A DNA stretch of 64,000 nucleotides from contig SCFE01000071.1 in the NCBI GenBank assembly GCA_004352715.1, positions 1,268,781 to 1,332,780 on the forward strand, in the 5' to 3' direction. How positions within the stretch are numbered: position 1 is the first letter of the stretch; every line of letters starts with the position of its first letter. The notes below the pieces were generated by a model. The model ran no database searches and had not been told where the DNA came from. It worked only from the letters and a program-made list of their open reading frames with translations. Source of the stretch: Hofstenia miamia. Lineage: Eukaryota > Xenacoelomorpha > Acoela. A program made the translations under genes and the position numbers. Positions 10,915 to 22,689 of the stretch are shown in pieces.

Positions 10915-12235
10915 CAGTCTCGGCAAGCGGAATAAGACCAAAGCTATTTTCTATTGAAAACAGTTTATTTAAAATTTATGCTAAATATAGAATTAATGAA
11001 CTGAAAATTGAAAAATATCTAACTAGTAAGTGTAAAATCTGTAGCACATCGTCTGGACATTGAGTTCACTAGATTTAGGCAGAATGCTTCTTTAATAGCT
11101 GTTTTTAGCGGCTCCAGTGACCTGGGAGCCTTGAGTGCCAATTTGTTTTTCATCAGATGCCATAGAATTTCGATGTGATTTAAATCTGGTGAGTTCCCGG
11201 GCCACTGAAGAAAGTCAATGTTTTTGTCAGTAAACCATTTTTTGCATTTACTCATGGTATGGCATGATGCCTAGTTCTGCTGAAAGATTAAACAGAAATG
11301 TATGATCATTAATATTTTAAGATTTTCTTCTAGAATATCCATGTAACCCTGCGCATTCAGTGTTTGGTTTTTAGGCAGAAATGTATCACCTCCCCGTCCA
11401 CGAGAAGAAAAGCACCCCAACACCATAAAGAATGGGGGATGCTTAACAGTGGGGAGACATACCACAGATTGTATCTTTCACAACTAGAGCGACTAACTCT
11501 TACATTGCGAATCCCAAATTGTTGAAATAACGCTTCATCCGACCACATAACTCTAGCAGACCAATGGAGATGATTGCGTGCAAATTCTAGACGTTTCTTT
11601 TTCATCTGTCGTGTCAATCAAGGCTCTTTTGCTGCTCCGTATGACTTCAAACCAGCAGAACGTAAGCAATTTCGAACAGTTCTAACTTAAAGCACAACGT
11701 TGTAGGCCAGTAAATCCTTCTGAATATCAGAGGCAGTCTTCATTGAGATAGCAAGAGCCATACGTTTTATTCTGCGATCATCCCTGATTGTTGTTTCCTT
11801 TTCCCCCTCCAACATAGCCATTTTTTAAATTTGAAAACTGTTTGTACTTTTGAATGGATGAATGCACACCTGTCTTGGAACAGCTTAAAAGTTGAGTTAT
11901 TTCTTATTCTGTTTTCCACACTTGTAATAAGTTACACTTTCTGCACGCTTAGTATGTGATATTTGCTTTAGCAAGCCCCATGGTGGAAAAATGAAATTTC
12001 AATTTGTATGTAAATCAATGACTTAAATATCTATTAGTTAAAACGTATATTTGATAGTTGTAGCTGTAATTTGATTAGTTTTTCCATATGTTCTCTGATT
12101 TGTTATTATACATGTAGATCAAAACCTTCAACTACTTGATTATTGCTACCCTAAAAAAGTTCGATTAAAACACATGCCGCTAAGTATAGAAACTTAGCTA
12201 AAATAGCTTTGGTCATATTCTGCGTGCGGCGACTG
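10915..12235 (-). mobile_element. Tc1-like element
   Basis: The left end ta-cagtctcggcaagcgg at 10913 and right end (complement of ta-cagtcgccgcacgcag at 12237) form imperfect inverted repeats that share gaccaaagctatttt further in. Both start with CAGT beside TA, as in Tc1 elements. Length is 1321 bp. The transposase lies on the minus strand and is broken. The right end and about 95 further bases also occur in the second copy of the host repeat at 18734 onward. Confidence 0.85.
11019..11821 (-). pseudogene. Tc1-like transposase (DD34E), broken
   Basis: Cut-and-paste transposase. The N-terminal region starts with MAMLEGEKETTIRDDRR at 11821. After an in-frame stop and a TGA, the frame has LTRQMKKKRLEFARNH and WSDEALFQQFG (first catalytic Asp, about 11525-11560). 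Then a frameshifted stretch has LGCFSSRGRG, and the last part has WPGNSPDLNHIEILW with the catalytic Glu (near 11180). The final residues include ALKAPRSLEPL. At least two stops and two frameshifts make it non-functional. Confidence 0.85.
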
Positions 12236-12775
12236 TACATTATTTATATGAATCCATTATAGTGAATATGCATATTTAACTAGATTTGAATTATTTATGC
12301 ATGTAAATATTTACATATTCAATTTGAACAGATTAAATTTTTGAAAAAAACTTTCTGAGAATAGATAGAGGTTCTTCAGAGTTTTTATTTCCGGTTTAAA
12401 CTTTAGTGATATCTCTTTGATCATAAAAAAACTTCAAAAATGCTTTGATTTCTTAATGTTTCGGTCTCCATGGTAAAGAACAAGTTTTCAAAAAATTCCG
12501 CATTTTTAGAATAAGGTGACTATGATCTACCATTATACATAAACATAACTAATCATATACAATTATAGTCTTTGCAATAACTTTTCAAATATAAAAAACA
12601 AATAACAAAATCATTAATATCTCAACAACCGAAAGAGTTAGAACCATGAACGTCTCAACAGAGTTTATGCGTCTATAGCGCTAAGCCTTACGTGCAAAAT
12701 GCGCTCGATTCATTCAGGCAAGGACCTGTAATCCCTCTTTATTGTGAGATCGTAGATTTTTGACCATTTCTCTTT
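12139..12775. repeat. Dispersed repeat, copy 1 right part
   Basis: Matches 18734-19370 almost throughout. It includes the Tc1 right end and, at its right edge, the C-terminal coding end of a second Tc1-like transposase that is cut by the following gap. Confidence 0.85.
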
Positions 12776-13775
12776 NNNNNNNNNNNNNNNNNNNNNNNNN
12801 NNNNNNNNNNNNNNNNNNNNNNNNNNNNNNNNNNNNNNNNNNNNNNNNNNNNNNNNNNNNNNNNNNNNNNNNNNNNNNNNNNNNNNNNNNNNNNNNNNNN
12901 NNNNNNNNNNNNNNNNNNNNNNNNNNNNNNNNNNNNNNNNNNNNNNNNNNNNNNNNNNNNNNNNNNNNNNNNNNNNNNNNNNNNNNNNNNNNNNNNNNNN
13001 NNNNNNNNNNNNNNNNNNNNNNNNNNNNNNNNNNNNNNNNNNNNNNNNNNNNNNNNNNNNNNNNNNNNNNNNNNNNNNNNNNNNNNNNNNNNNNNNNNNN
13101 NNNNNNNNNNNNNNNNNNNNNNNNNNNNNNNNNNNNNNNNNNNNNNNNNNNNNNNNNNNNNNNNNNNNNNNNNNNNNNNNNNNNNNNNNNNNNNNNNNNN
13201 NNNNNNNNNNNNNNNNNNNNNNNNNNNNNNNNNNNNNNNNNNNNNNNNNNNNNNNNNNNNNNNNNNNNNNNNNNNNNNNNNNNNNNNNNNNNNNNNNNNN
13301 NNNNNNNNNNNNNNNNNNNNNNNNNNNNNNNNNNNNNNNNNNNNNNNNNNNNNNNNNNNNNNNNNNNNNNNNNNNNNNNNNNNNNNNNNNNNNNNNNNNN
13401 NNNNNNNNNNNNNNNNNNNNNNNNNNNNNNNNNNNNNNNNNNNNNNNNNNNNNNNNNNNNNNNNNNNNNNNNNNNNNNNNNNNNNNNNNNNNNNNNNNNN
13501 NNNNNNNNNNNNNNNNNNNNNNNNNNNNNNNNNNNNNNNNNNNNNNNNNNNNNNNNNNNNNNNNNNNNNNNNNNNNNNNNNNNNNNNNNNNNNNNNNNNN
13601 NNNNNNNNNNNNNNNNNNNNNNNNNNNNNNNNNNNNNNNNNNNNNNNNNNNNNNNNNNNNNNNNNNNNNNNNNNNNNNNNNNNNNNNNNNNNNNNNNNNN
13701 NNNNNNNNNNNNNNNNNNNNNNNNNNNNNNNNNNNNNNNNNNNNNNNNNNNNNNNNNNNNNNNNNNNNNNNNNNN
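12776..13775. other. 1000-N assembly gap
   Basis: All N. The left flank ends inside a Tc1-like transposase sequence seen complete at 19270-19973. Confidence 0.95.
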
Positions 13776-14397
13776 ATAGTGGCGTCTCGTCTTTAAGGGC
13801 CCGGCCCCACTAGATATTCTTGTAAAATATAACAAAAACTCTAAATATATGAATAGATAATGCAAATTTCCATATTTTGAAGTGATTGAGCTTAAACATT
13901 ACGTTTAATATATAATTGTACATTAATTTAAAACTCAATATCTATCGCCTATCGAGAAACGACGGAACTTGATTTAATAAATGCTATCTAGATTTGCGAC
14001 GCATTCGCTTAATAGCCAATCAACAAAGAGCAAGGACCAGTCCATGCTGGGCCCGTTAATAAAATGAATTTTGTTAATTATTTCTTTCTACTAACGCGAA
14101 GCGTGATGAAATTAATCTCCGTGAAAACAATTGCTTTTCGTAGGGCCTTTAGCGATGGGCTCTTTGCGAAATAGCATTGGCTAATGAAGAATTCTATACT
14201 CAAAACTCAGCGTTATTGTGTAAACTACGCTGTTTTGTAATATCATGTTGTGATTTAGAATGCGTTCATATTTAATGTTGCATTTATATACACTCTTGGC
14301 TTAAATTGGGCCTCCTTAACATGATACATGAGTGAAAAAATGTAAAATATATTTATGATTTTCATCTAAAAAATTGTCGTGTAAAGTCTAATCTTAG
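13776..14397. other. Intergenic sequence, no gene seen
   Basis: A GC-richer start (ggcgtctcgtctttaagggc) looks like the end of a repeat cut by the gap. Nothing else is recognised. Confidence 0.4.
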
Positions 14398-14405
14398 CTT
14401 GCATG

Positions 14406-14773
14406 CAGGGGTGTATATTGTACTGCAATATTTTGTCAAAAAACATTATTTAATATTTGTCGGCCATGAAGTAGTCATTAAATGTGCTTTTATAAATTAT
14501 AAATTTGAAAGAAATTATTTCTGAATAAACTTTTATTTCTAGTCATGGATATCACCTTCATTGACAGCTTTAGTAGATCAGGGTTTTTTGTTTGGAAGAA
14601 TATTTGTCTATTCAGAGTTATTGGGAGTAAATTCTTCTGGTAAGCCGTAAAATGTGAATCTGCAAATCAATCTTGGTATGACAAAATTGCGAATTTATTA
14701 ATAAATTTTTCCCAAAAAATTTAAACATTTTGTTGAAAGTATTGTTTTAGCAATCATTCATTGTGCACCCCTG
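14406..14773. mobile_element. hAT-type miniature element with 8-bp target duplication
   Basis: The 368-bp block starts with caggggtgtatattg and ends with the complement of caggggtgcacaatg, forming short imperfect inverted repeats. It is flanked by cttgcatg (14398-14405) and tttgcatg (14774-14781), a 7-of-8 match of the length made by hAT transposases. It has no coding capacity. Confidence 0.7.
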
Positions 14774-14781
14774 TTTGCATG

Positions 14782-15189
14782 CATTCTTAAACACATAAGA
14801 CACGATATGTAAGGCGCCCAAGGAATTACAAATTCCTCGACTAATTTAGTTTGATGTTTCTGTGAACATCGAATTATGTATATTGATATTAATGATGATG
14901 ATTTGTATTGATTTTCACATACTTGAGCTTAAATACTTTACATTTTTGCCAAAGAACACCTCCATGGCTTTTGGATATCAATGATTCAAATGTAATGTTG
15001 TAAAAAATGAAAATTACATGTTGTCCATTATCAACGCGATACCGTATTGTCCTGTACATAACCATAGATATCTTGATTTCATATTGCAAAATAAACATAG
15101 GTGTACACATAATAATGTTGAATTAACATGACATTAATGTTGTATTTGAACATTTTCATGTAAATTTTATATCAGAAGATCAAGTTGTG
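14782..15189. other. Intergenic sequence, no gene seen
   Basis: AT-rich, without a supported gene or terminal repeat. Confidence 0.4.
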
Positions 15190-15780
15190 ACACAAGTTAA
15201 GGGCAGAGACAGCACTCTTAGCTCCTCCCTTATTGCTAAAGAAACGAACACATCCGAAAGCTGTGTATCGCATCATTACTGATGACCTTGGATTAAAAAA
15301 TGTAAGGGCAAAGTGGGTGCCTCACAATTTGACCGAAGTCCATAAGACAAACCATGCTAATGGCTGCAGTGAAATATTGAAAGCGATGAGAACGCCTAAT
15401 ATTCGTCAGTGGTTAATAGTGACTGTCGAAGAATAGATTTATGCACGATGCATTCCACCATAGCAATGTAACAGAGCATGGCTATCGTCATTTGATAATC
15501 GTCCTGAAATTGCAAAGCGCACCCCCACACACAAGAAATTCTTATTGCTGGAGTGCGGCAGCTTTACAAGTGAGACTATTATGAGATATTGGCAAATGGT
15601 GAAAATGTTACAGCGTCTCGATATGTGACTTTCTCAAACATGCAGTTTCCAGTATGGCAGTTACTCACTTGAGAGGTGTGTTCCGCAATTTTGAGATTTA
15701 TCGAAAAAATATTGTGTTTGACACAAGAGAAAAAGTGATTTAGTTGTATTGAAGATTTCAACAAAACGTTAGCATAGGAA
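15190..15780 (+). pseudogene. Mariner/Tc1-type transposase fragment
   Basis: The segment with AVYRIITDDLGLKNVRA followed by KWVPHNLTEVHK (about 15248-15345) is the second helix-turn-helix and linker seen in mariner-type transposases. Downstream, in shifting frames, traces such as RAWLSFDNRPEIAKR appear. Catalytic triad not recoverable. No terminal repeats were located. Confidence 0.55.
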
Positions 15781-15883
15781 AAACTGATTTCCGAATTTGA
15801 ACAATTGCGTTTTCATGCCCAAAGTTTTATCGAAAATGGCGAAAATTATTATTCACCTTTACGGCGGTTAAAAGAAATATAAT

Positions 15884-16765
15884 TTAAAAACAAAGTGCCT
15901 TAACAAAACTATAAATATAAATAAGAACAAGAAGAGCATTTACAATATATAAGAAACGAACAAAGAATATCAAAATTAAAGCGAGGAACAAAAGAAAACC
16001 AGATAAGGAGTAGAGAGAGGACTTAAATTTAGAAGAAGATAAGTAAAAGTCTAAGTGATGAGCAGTAATCAGATAGTTAGCAATAGGAATAATGCGAATG
16101 AAGAAAGAATTTTGTGAGCGAGCTTTGTGGGTGCGAGTTTGATGAAAGATAACAGAAGTATCAGAACTTGTAGAATGAGAAGGCGCAAATTGAAAGTACT
16201 TAAAGGGATCAAGATCATATTTTTCTAAAAAAATAGTCGAAGAAAAGAAGATCAAGAACTTGAAGCTGAAGAACACGGGATAATAAATTAAGTGAAAGTA
16301 GTGCAGATTGATAAGTGAGAAAAGGAGAAATCCACTAAACAATACGACGTTGAAAATGCTCAACTGAGTAGAGAAGTGAGCGTGGAATAGACCAATAGAG
16401 AGAACCATATGAAAAGATAGTGAATGGAATTGAAAGCTAGAGAGATTTTTATGCCAGTAGGGGTAGAGAGAGGATGGTCCGCTGAATGACAAAGAAAGAT
16501 GTAGCTTTCTTAAGATTTAAGTTGATATGAGAGGACCAGGATAGGGAACAGTAGACGAAGGCCAAGACAGGTATGTTCAGAAACATCATTAGCCGACTGA
16601 ATTATAGTGAAAGCGTCCGGACCAAAAGAGTAGATTATAGTGTCATCGGCATAGAGACTAGATGGGCAAGGTTGGGCATATAGAGGAAGATCATTAATTG
16701 AAACAAAAAATATAATGGCAAAAAGGGAACTTTGAGGCGTGCCAATAGCAGTGCCTGATGCCTGA
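15884..16765 (-). pseudogene. LINE 3' fragment (reverse transcriptase end)
   Basis: Reading the minus strand, the fragment begins inside the reverse transcriptase with a GTPQSSLFAIIFF box and the catalytic SLYADDTIIY (about 16640-16660). It continues to the C-terminal domain DLDPFKYFQFAPSHSTSSD. That domain closely resembles [17 protein letters not shown] in the longer LINE at 53-56 kb, so both belong to one family. It is 5'-truncated, the usual outcome of target-primed reverse transcription, and has frameshifts. Confidence 0.75.
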
Positions 16766-17054
16766 AGTACATAAAATATTAACTTTTTTCAATGAAAATC
16801 CATTTTTCAGAAAATTCAAAATACTTCTCAGACATAATCTTCACACATATATATAAACCACAAAAGTACACTGCAGATAACATCAATTTCAAGCTAGCTA
16901 CATTTGATATAATTGCATGCTTCCCAAATATAAATTCAGAAATAGGAACTATTGCAAATAAACGTTTGCTGGCGACAAAAGTTTTAACAAAAACAATTGT
17001 AATAAACACAATTTAAATCAAAGGCTTCAACGAAGGTGTTGCAAAGCTGTACAA

Positions 17055-17156
17055 ATAACCAATTAAATTAATGCTCTTAAAATCAGTGAAGAATTGATTA
17101 ATATTAATTACTGTTTAATACCTGAGTGAGGGAGCTTCAATCGCAAATTTAAAGTC
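17055..17156 (+). promoter_or_regulatory. Conserved block upstream of GPCR locus A
   Basis: Contains ataaccaattaaa, an aaaatcagt tract and attactgtttaatac followed by tgagtgag just before the ATG. The same ordered blocks precede loci C (27201-27315) and D (31650-31740). Likely promoter and 5' leader; the shared CCAAT is suggestive only. Confidence 0.5.
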
Positions 17157-17514
17157 ATGGAGAACTATTTAAATTTCACAAATAACTTTAAATTCTATCA
17201 ATGGGAAATAAATCTTACACATACCATCAACATCATAGCGATTATTCTTAATTTTTTTGTACTCGCCATGCATTTCTCAAATAAAGAATTACAAGCGACA
17301 TCCACAAACCGAACTTTCGCAAGCTTGGCCTTAGTTGACTTAACAGCATCAGCAAATTTTTTGGTTCGAATGTCATTACCTCTATCACATCTTTTAATAG
17401 ATCCCCAAAGTGGAATAACTGAATATTTTTTCTGCAAACTTATTGTAAGCTCACTCATTGCGGTTATGCTAAATGTTATTTATACTTTCACATAATGTTA
17501 ATAGCATTTGACAG

Positions 17515-18127
17515 GTGAGACATTGATTTGTTATATTATTAAAAAAATTTTTGTAAACAGTCGATTATCTTACATGAAATTCCTAATATTATAGAATCCC
17601 ATTAATCAGGAATTTGATTCTTCCCCTTTGAGGCACTACAAATGCTGCATATCAATCACTAAAGCTACAACTGTAATCCATAAGATCTTATGTACTTATG
17701 TCTGTTTCCGTTCACACCCTGACCGACCTGTCTCACTAGCTCTAGTAAATCAACTAGATCTCTAGCAAGAATTTGAAAATCAATGTTAAATTTACACTGA
17801 TCACAACTAACAAAATTTGAAATTTTATTCTGCTCCAATACAGCGATAGGCTCTCACAGTAATTTCGACAGTTTAACTTGACTTTGGAAAAATACTAAAA
17901 ATAATCTAACATTCGAATATTGTGATAAGCGAGAGCCATTAAATAAAATTATTAGAGAAAACTTTGATTTCTTATTCAATTACGTAAATCATTCGAAAAA
18001 CATATTCAATCAGGCGATATTGACTGAAGTCCGTTTCAAATCCTTGGATTAAAACTAAGAAGCAATACATAAAATTGCACACCCCTGTAAAACAAACACT
18101 TAATGACAATTAAATGTATGCACCAAG
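17515..18127. other. Intron sequence of locus A, no gene seen
   Basis: AT-rich. Ends with ttgcacacccctg (18075-18087), which resembles a hAT-type terminus (compare 14406-14773), but no partner end was found. Confidence 0.4.
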
Positions 18128-19370
18128 AACACTATTGAAAGAATGGTTGATTATGTTAAAGTAAACAACTGAAATTGGAATGAAATAAATCCACGTTTGC
18201 TGATCAGGTTTTGCAATGATGAATGGTACGAAGAGCACATCGACAAGCATCTGGTGATCCGCTAAAGCCTATAAATGAATGTTTCAAATGCTACAGATTC
18301 GAAAAGAACAAATTCAGGCTAAGATGGATAGGGTTGCCCCTTCCGCATTTCTTATCCAGTTGCACTTGTTGACCGTTTCCAAAAGTCAATCAACAAATTA
18401 AGAGTGTAAATATAGTGTGAACCATTGAAGTTGTACAAGATCTTAATCTTTATATGTTTCTCTATAATGTTCATGGAAAATGCTTTTATATCTTTTAAAC
18501 GAAAAAAATTGTTATAATGCGATAATAATTCCGCTTTTACTAATGTTGCATACTTCTCAAAGCAAAAGAAACACCTTACCAAAATTATGGAGGAATACGC
18601 ACTGTTGTAAATACGAAGTAATGTCCACATTTAGGGACTCTTAAGTTGAATAGAACATATTTCTCCTCAGCTGAAACTAAGGGAACAGAAACCCGGTAAA
18701 AATACAGAAAAAATGATTTTTTCTTATTTTTCAATTATTGCTACTCTAAAAAAGTTGGATTAAAACACATGCCTCTAAGTATAGAAACTTAGCTAAAATA
18801 GCTTTGGTCATATTCTGCGTGCGGCGACTGTACATTATTTATATGAATCCATTATAGTGAATATGCATATTTAACTAGATTTGAATTATTTATGCATGTA
18901 AATATTTACATATTCAATTTGAACAGATTAAATTTTTGAAAAAAACTTTCTGAGAATAGATAGAGGTTCTTCAGAGTTTTTATTTCCGGTTTAAACTTTA
19001 GTGATATCTCTTTGATCATAAAAAAACTTCAAAAATGCTTTGATTTCTTAATGTTTCGGTCTCCATGGTAAAGAACAAGTTTTCAAAAAATTCCGCATTT
19101 TTAGAATAAGGTGACTATGATCTACCATTATACATAAACATAACTAATCATATACAATTATAGTCTTTGCAATAACTTTTCAAATATAAAAAACAAATAA
19201 CAAAATCATTAATATCTCAACAACCGAAAGAGTTAGAACCATGAACGTCTCAACAGAGTTTATGCGTCTATAGCGCTAAGCCTTACGTGCAAAATGCGCT
19301 CGATTCATTCAGGCAAGGACCTGTAATCCCTCTTTATTGTGAGATCGTAGATTTTTGACCATTTCTCTTT
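18128..19370. repeat. Dispersed repeat, copy 2 with internal 2.5-kb deletion
   Basis: 18128-18736 equals 8995-9603 and 18734-19370 equals 12139-12775. The join shares the three bases att with both broken ends of copy 1, so 2,538 bp (gap included) is absent here. The deleted part includes most of the Tc1 element. Confidence 0.9.
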
Positions 19371-20336
19371 CGCGACCTCGCAGAGCTCATCCTTAAGCAA
19401 ATTCCACAGGCTCTCGGTAATACTCATATCGGGCCTTTGCGAAGGAAAGTTTTTGGAGCACCGAAACGTTTTTCGAGTCGAGAAATTTTAGGGTCGACCT
19501 GGATGTGCTACATGTCGCACAGTTTTGTTGAGAAAGCTTGGATGAGTCTGAATACAGAGTGGGAGTTATGTTCAGGTATGCGTTGGTACTGCATCGAATC
19601 CATGGTCCTTTGACACTTCACAAATGTGCGGTAGTCGTCCCCTCCCCCACAATCAAAGACTGAAAATTTGGTTGTCTGCGTACAATACTTTTTATTGTGT
19701 CTGGCATTAACAGGGCGGCAAACAAACAGCTTTTAATGACCAACCGTCATTCTGTTCTTTCTCCCAGCGCGAGTGCGCTCGACCGGATCTTACTATTCCG
19801 AAAAGCGATTTTCGAGAAATCTTGAGTGTAACAACAATAACCTCAATTTTGTAATTCGAGTGATATAACTCTAACGCTCGTTTTCTGATTGCGATGGCAA
19901 CAAGGCCGTGGCTAAGGAGGGCCAGGGGCATGGTCTCTTTGTAGGGCCACTTGGCCCTCTTTTCTCTCGGCATCCTGGATACAAAAGTCCATAGTATTAA
20001 TTCTAATATTCTGCAACTAAGTTAGAGTGAATATATTTTAGTTAAAATATATAAAATACTAATGCAATTCTATTTAAAAATTCAATGAAAAATATTTCAT
20101 ATGATGAGTAAAACTATGATTAATTTATTGAACTTTGCGGGGCCATGGTCTATTAACTTGCAAATGCGGGCCACGGACAATCTTAGGAATTTTTAACGTG
20201 AAATGAATTTACGCAGGAAAAATTGCTAGCGTTTTTGCATTGGCAAGGTTAACGAGAAAATCGCAGTCAAAATAGAGATGTTTTTCATGGTGTTTTAAAA
20301 GCTTTTAAATACGTGCAAAGACTTTTGTCCACGACT
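19270..20336 (-). pseudogene. Second Tc1-like element, transposase broken
   Basis: The minus strand encodes an N-terminal region from MPREKRAKWPYKE at 19973 with a helix-turn-helix (EVIVVTLKISRKSLFGIVR). The C-terminal catalytic part has RPDMSITESLWNLLKDEL, where Glu is the third acidic residue, and YRSLPE before a TGA at 19305. The middle is out of frame or lost. The element terminus aaagacttttgtccacgactg at 20315-20335, next to TA, is Tc1-type; the opposite end was not found. Confidence 0.75.
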
Positions 20337-20345
20337 GTATGCTTT

Positions 20346-20826
20346 TTTGGGAGATACCAAAATGGCTGGACTAAGAGTTTTCAAGCTCTAGAAACAAAAT
20401 AAATTCGCACAAGAAAGAAAAAATGGGTTAAAATAATAAGAAATAGCAGGAAAATATTAAGTTTTTGTAGTTTTCTAGAACATACTTAATGGGGGAAATT
20501 TAACACTTGATTTTTGTTCAGTACGTAACAAATTTTGAATATTAAATTGAATCCAAATGCTGATAAACAATTATCGTTTTTAAATAATATTGCAATTTTT
20601 CAAAATCATTCTTTGGATTCAACCAAAATATATACTGTATCACCTCCTTCAAAACACAATGGTGAATGCAATGCAATTGGAACATCAAGAAGGATGTTGA
20701 AACTTCCAAATCTTGAAGCTTTAAAAACGTATTTGTGTAAACGGGTAGTAGTTCTTATCATCTTAGAATTTAATTCTAAGAATTATTAAACCAAATAAGC
20801 ATATATGTATAAATTCATATTTTTAG
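20346..20826. other. Intron sequence of locus A before exon 2
   Basis: An 84-codon open frame at 20535-20789 shows no recognisable domain and overlaps the region just before the acceptor, so it was not called. Confidence 0.4.
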
Positions 20827-21498
20827 GTTGGTTGCGGTTACCTTTCCACGAAAATACTCACAATTCAGCAAGTCAGATAGTACTCAGCGATATCTCATTG
20901 AATCATGCTACATATTGGGTTTAATTACAGCTATAATCAAATTTATAGCATTTGAGAATTCCGAGCCTTTACTGTGCTTCTACTATGACAATGAAAAAAC
21001 TCAAATTATTATAGCGTTAATACTCATACCGGTGTTTACATTTGAAATTGTAGGTCAATACATTGTGATCATATGGAAGATGATGAAGCAAAGCAATTCC
21101 ACAATCAACACAAAGATGAAAATTCAAAGACGTTTGACAAAGTACTCCGTTATTTTAATTACAGAATTTATCATCTGTGTATATCCATCATTTCTTTACT
21201 TCACTATCACTTCAGTTCAGGATTATTACGAATTCAATTGGGGTTTGAACATGATGTCTAAAACATTTTTTCAAGTGTCAATGCTGCTGATGCTTTCAAG
21301 CTTGTTCAACCCGATGATTTATATCACACAACAAAAAAATTCGCGAAAAATTGAATGGGTGTTTCCAAAGAATGCAAAAATCAAAACTTAATCGAAAGCT
21401 AAATGTACTTTGAAACATTGCAATTCTAAATGTTTCCACACATTATGTGCATGATAAAAGTATATGTTAAAAATAAATTCTACACTTTTAATTATTTT

Positions 21499-22035
21499 GT
21501 ATACTGAAAACGATTGAAAAAAATTTTAGTGGCAAATATCTTAGAAAAAAATAAAAAATTCAAACATTTGGCATTTAGCAACTTATTATCATAAACAGCA
21601 AACATTGGTGTAAAATGGGTGGAGTGGATGGAGCATTAATGCATATCTCTGTTTTTTGTAAATACTGAAATAAACGAGAATAGATAGACATTAAAGGTAA
21701 AATCAAACATTCCGTTTTCAAATCATCGACAGAAATGTTAAAAAATTTATGAAAACTTAAACCCAAAACCTATTTTGTATACTGAAAAATGAGTGGAAAA
21801 ATTTTCAGTGGCAAATATCTAAAGAAGGAATAAAAAATTCAAGCATTTGGCATTTAGCAACTTATTATGATAAACAGCAAACATTGGTGTAAAATGGGTG
21901 GGGTGGATGGGGCATTATTGCATATTTCTATTATTTATTAACAATAAAAATAAACAAAGATACAGTTTAAAGATAAAATCAAACATTCCGTTTTAAAATC
22001 ATTGACAGAAATATTAACAAATTAATGAAAATGTT
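21499..22035. repeat. Tandem duplication of about 270 bp behind locus A
   Basis: Two diverged copies start tatactgaaaa at about 21499 and 21777. Both contain ttggcatttagcaacttatt and ggtgtaaaatgggtgg, and end near a tgacagaaat segment. No coding content. Many substitutions separate the copies, so this is a real old duplication, not an assembly artefact. Confidence 0.8.
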
Positions 22036-22122
22036 TATTCACACACATAGAGGGCTAAGATAAAATTAAGTGTTGTGAGTTAGCAGTCGACAATTTCAGT
22101 TTTAGTTGAAAACCGTTCGGCG

Positions 22123-22526
22123 ATGTTTGAGAACATCCATAACTATAAAAAATTCTTAAGCGTATTTAAATCGCATCTGCACAATTTTGTATTTGCAAAT
22201 TCGCATCGAAATCTATATCCGAAGAATTTATTCAAGCAACCGCAAAAAATTCTCAACATTTTAAGGGATTTAACATGTTGGTGCGACAGGTTAGGATGTG
22301 TCTATTTGTTGCCAAAATGTACTGAATGTCCTGTCAGTGCAAAAAACCCACAATGATTGAATTCGTATTTGTATTTCCTGATATGAATGCTTTCATGCAA
22401 AAGTTAAAGAATAAAAATGCTAAAAACAAAAACGATCACGTTTATCTACAAAATACTATTAAGCAATACATAGTTCCAAAACTAAAATTCAAAAAGCCAA
22501 ATGGAAAATTCAAATTCAAAAATTGA
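22123..22526 (+). pseudogene. Unidentified coding-like remnant in two frames
   Basis: The first frame (22123-22356) contains Cys-rich LTCWCDRLGCVYLLPKCTEC. An overlapping frame (22326-22526) continues with FPDMNAFMQKLKNKNAK and a Lys-rich tail. The overlap of the two frames fits a single protein broken by one frameshift. I do not recognise the family. A repeat-encoded protein is likely given the surroundings. Confidence that it once coded is moderate; function is unknown. Confidence 0.35.
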
Positions 22527-22587
22527 AAGTATGGTGGATAAATAAGTGGAAGAAATATCTCACGGATTCGTATTCATGAGATTATCA

Positions 22588-22686
22588 AAATTTAATCTGA
22601 ATGCAATCCCGGGATTTTCGAAATTTACTCGGAACGCAATCCCGAGATTTACGAAATTTACTCTGAATGCAATCCTGAGATTCATC
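22588..22686. repeat. 33-bp tandem repeat, three copies
   Basis: Units begin at 22588, 22621 and 22654 with aaattta and contain gcaatcc(c/t)g(g/a)gatt. Copies differ at several positions. Confidence 0.85.
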
Positions 22687-22689
22687 AGG

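Larger units (their letters stand above)
17157..21391 (+). pseudogene. GPCR locus A, two exons, frameshifted
   Basis: Rhodopsin-class receptor. Exon 1 (17157-17514) starts MENYLNFTNNFKFYQW and holds TM1 (NIIAIILNFFVLAMHF), TM2 (FASLALVDL, conserved Asp) and TM3 from FFCKLIV. It ends at donor gtgaga after the DR of the DRY-like motif. Exon 2 (20827-21391) opens after tttttag with LVAVTFPRKYSQ, then TM4-TM7 including QRRLTKYSVILITEF and SSLFNPMIYIT. Compared with locus C, exon 1 lacks one base near 17490, which shifts the end of TM3 and gives 923 coding bases in total, not a multiple of three. It is either a recent pseudogene or a sequencing error. The 3.3-kb intron contains the second copy of a dispersed repeat and a Tc1 fragment. 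Confidence 0.8.

Noticed and set aside
16779-17016. Open frames of about 75 codons on both strands before GPCR locus A
   Set aside because: Both strands are open over the same bases, with no recognisable motif; typical of AT-rich chance frames.
20535-20789. 84-codon plus-strand frame in the intron of GPCR locus A
   Set aside because: Composition is acceptable, but no domain, splice context or repeat could be tied to it.
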